Shown here piece after piece: positions 61,301 to 64,000 of a stretch of DNA of 64,000 nucleotides. Position 1 is the first letter of the stretch. Every line of letters starts with the position of its first letter. The notes under the pieces are model-generated. The model was not told the origin of the DNA, searched no databases, and saw only the letters and a program-made list of their open reading frames with translations. Position numbers and translations under genes: made by a program. Source of the stretch: Gymnorhina tibicen (taxonomy: Eukaryota; Chordata; Aves; Passeriformes; Artamidae); the NCBI GenBank assembly GCA_013399875.1, contig VXAZ01008170.1:434001-498000 (forward strand). The letters are read 5' to 3'.

Positions 61301-64000
61301 ATATCATGTTTTTTTAAGAGGCGGGTTCCATGTCAGAAACAGCATAAACAACAACAAAAAAGGGGCTCTCAGCTGTGACCAGGCTTAGGTGAACTGACTG
61401 GCTGCAGATGGCCTCATAAATAATAAAACAAATAAGTGATAAAAGCATCTTCAAATATCCTTTCTGTATTAAGAAACATGTACTTGAATGGGTCTTGCTG
61501 TCTTTATTAATTTTAGTTTCCCAGACACAGTATGTGACTGAAACTCCCTTGTGATATGACTGAGAATTTTTAATTTTGAATTCATTTTAAAGGTACTGAA
61601 AAGCAAGCACATAGAAGGGGTGAGAATGATGATGTGTCACATCCTTTTCTTCATCCCTCACCACTTCCTACTACTGGAGATTCTCAAATAAGTTTTGTTG
61701 CATTAATACCTGTAATTGATGCTATTTTTCATTTGATTGAAAGCTGCTTACAGATTATGCAAGCAGAATAAAGATGTTGATGCTTGCTGCTCACACAAGA
61801 AGTGGCAGCTGGAAGATGCCATGCATCTCCATACATATCTAGAGAGAGGGAAAGGCTGCTGATTCAAGCAGCTGTCCTGACATGGTCCTACTTCACCTCC
61901 ACTTCCCTGGGCCTCAGAATCTGATCCATTTGGAACAGCTAAGCAAGCACTTAACTGTTAATATCTTTTCTGTACCCCTTCTCCACCCTCATTAACTCAA
62001 ATTTCTTTTCTGATACTTCTATGAGACAAAAGGGAGCATGTGCTGTGTGTGGTGTAGCACTTCATCAGCTGGGACTGTCCCTCCAGTGGGTTCCCATTTG
62101 GGCAGCAGCCTGAGGCTCACTGTCTCTCAGGTATTTTTGCAGCAAAGCACAACTAGATCAAAGTGAGATAGCAAAACAGAGTGCTAGGTGTAAAAGTTAC
62201 CTTCATTAGTTCTACACATCCTTCTGATCTCTCTGAACTGCTCAATGGTTACAGGACTTCATAATACTCCTTGTCACCAGGTGCTCTTCTCCTTGTGCTG
62301 TCTGGACAAGACAAGAGAGATGTTTTCTGCCCTGACCACAGATGTGTGTGGCCTTTTTCTGTGGATGAACATGCTCATGATGTCTATCTATTCTTATTTT
62401 AGTCCCCAAGTCTGAAGTAAGCTCAGAAACTAGGCAACAAAATATTTGAAACTATTCAAAATACATAAATATTTAAATTTGGGGTGACTGTTACATTGGG
62501 TCTTAAGCATGTTGTGTTTTTTTCAAGCAAGTAAGCAGTGTACTTGTGGTACAAATGAGTAATGCAAGGTGTCCAAGCAGGGTTAGTATCTTCCATTAAA
62601 TCACTAATAAAGTCAGAAAGATGGACAGGCTTTTGGCAGCATGGTTCTTTATGTCAAATATACAAATGAGTATGCAATAAGGAGTGCATTTAGCAAGATG
62701 TTTTATGCTTTGGTTTTATCTCTTTTTTTCTATCATTTTAGTAGGCTAACATTTAAGTGGAGGTAGAAGACAGTCCTATTTCTGTCTGACAGAACCACAT
62801 TCTCTAATAGCTTCATTTTTTTTCAATACCCTCTTGCACATATATGGCCCCTACACATTTATGATTTTACCCATAACATGATTGTGTTACCTGTGCATGT
62901 AACAGCGCCCCAGTGCAATTTTACAGAATTCTGATAGTTATGAAAGCATGCCTACATTTCATAGCATGTTTGCAGGAAAGGTATAATTTTATCTGTATCT
63001 TAGATGTGCAGAACCAGAAACCTAAACAGAATGAAAAACAAGGGAAGTCTGTAACTATTTTCTTAAACACATATAATTGAAGAAACAGACTTAGGCTCAA
63101 GAGCTGATTTGGATGGGATATGTAGCATCATCAGAAAGGCCCTGGCAATCAAGCCATTTTATACTCTGATATTCTTCAGTGTTCAGTGTCAATCTATGAT
63201 CCAGACCAAGGCAAAGAGGAAATAAGAAGTATATAGAAGGGAAATAACAATTATCTTCATGTGTCTAGTCATTCCTTTCTCTCAAAGGTGTCATTGGGAA
63301 GGATCATCTTCATTATTCTTCATATTCTTTTAATATCAGAACAGTTGTCACAGAAAGACTTTTAAATTATACTCTATCTGATCCTGCATCTTTTTTTCTT
63401 AAATGATGTTCACTGTCTCAAGCTGTCAGTTAGTTTTGCAGAAGATATTTTTCATGTCTGATCTTTTCAATGACTTTTTCATTTACCTTCACCTTCTCAC
63501 AAAGGTCTTTGGAGTAGTCACAGTTAAACATGCTTAGGATTTCTCAGAGTTCAGTAGAAAGAAGACAAGTAACAGAATTAAAACAGCAATGAGAAATCAA
63601 TATTATAGTGCTGGACTCCTGAAGATCTATGGACCAGGGAATCAAGAATTCTCTGAGGTGCTGTGCAGACACTGCACTCCCTCTACACACATGTTCTGTC
63701 CTGTAGCTTCCTCAAAGAGCTGGATGGGAAACAAAGCCGGAAGGTCATGTTCTGTTGTCCTGCAGGCATGGAAGCATTCATCACAGGGCCAGGGCTTTGT
63801 CTGTGTTGTGTCAGCACTTCACCATATTTCATTTCCTTCCTGTCTCTCCGACCTGCGTGTGTGGTCAGAAATATTTGGAAAAGAAAATAGCTTCTGCTTT
63901 CTGACCCTTGTCCTTAAGCATGGCAGATGGTGGCTCAGTTTCAGAGCACGCTCTAGCAGACTTTGATTAACAGTTAGCAAGCATGGGCTTCCAGGCTTTG
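61301..64000. other. Unique non-coding DNA to the end of the window
   Basis: No gene, RNA or known repeat is recognised. A 125-codon plus-strand frame at 63589-63966 has no domain and overlaps another open frame, which suggests a chance opening in a GC-richer patch. Confidence 0.45.

Noticed and set aside
63589..63966. 125-codon plus-strand frame near the window end
   Set aside because: No domain or homology recognised, and another frame is also open over the same bases. Treated as chance.
1..64000. CRISPR arrays, bacterial operons, prophage or integrative elements
   Set aside because: No regularly spaced direct repeats, no dense coding and no ribosome-binding-site pattern. The repeat families are vertebrate (bird).

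Overview
The window looks like nuclear DNA from a bird, most likely a passerine (songbird). The evidence is the repeat content. Several chicken-repeat-1 (CR1) LINE 3' ends are present, with the usual bird tail (a GATGA(T/C)CTT-type segment, a CCCTTCCAACC-type segment, then ATTCTATGATT-type ends). One short SINE has a tRNA-Ile(AAT)-derived head and a CR1-like tail, the architecture described for the zebra finch TguSINE1 family. Two solo-LTR-like elements have bird ERVL-style ends. The background is AT-rich and CpG-poor, with long stretches lacking any coding signal.

I find no supportable host protein-coding gene. The longest open frames are either antisense or internal to repeats, or lie in unique sequence with no recognisable domain. 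The window is therefore best read as intergenic DNA or the inside of a very large intron. I cannot tell which, or name a neighbouring gene.

Layout: 1-12.2 kb is mostly unique AT-rich DNA. It holds CpG-bearing islets at about 1.35, 5.6-5.85, 10.3-10.5 and 11.0-11.25 kb that look like candidate conserved non-coding elements, a CTTC/CATC microsatellite at 7.0 kb, and a cluster of AT-rich palindromes at 9.17-9.32 kb. From 12.2 to 20.3 kb there are four minus-strand CR1 copies. One of them is split by the plus-strand tRNA-Ile SINE at 15.7 kb. A long compound GTT/ATT microsatellite sits at 17.34-17.43 kb. From 20.3 to 32.4 kb the sequence is unique with small simple repeats. From 32.4 to 57.5 kb there are a diverged plus-strand CR1 (32.4-33.05), a solo LTR with perfect ends and a 5-bp target duplication (35.40-36.07), a second, longer, GC-rich LTR (41.81-43.14), two very degenerate CR1-like scraps, and two long plus-strand CR1 3' segments (51.17-51.98 and 56.78-57.52). 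From 57.5 to 64 kb the sequence is unique.

The elements do not form a pathway or operon. What can be read is a history of retrotransposition (CR1, a SINE dependent on CR1, ERVL-like LTRs) over a background that may carry regulatory elements. No convincing undescribed biological system was found. The items most worth a second look are the nested SINE, the CpG-bearing islet at 5.6-5.85 kb, the palindrome cluster at 9.2 kb and the two LTRs.
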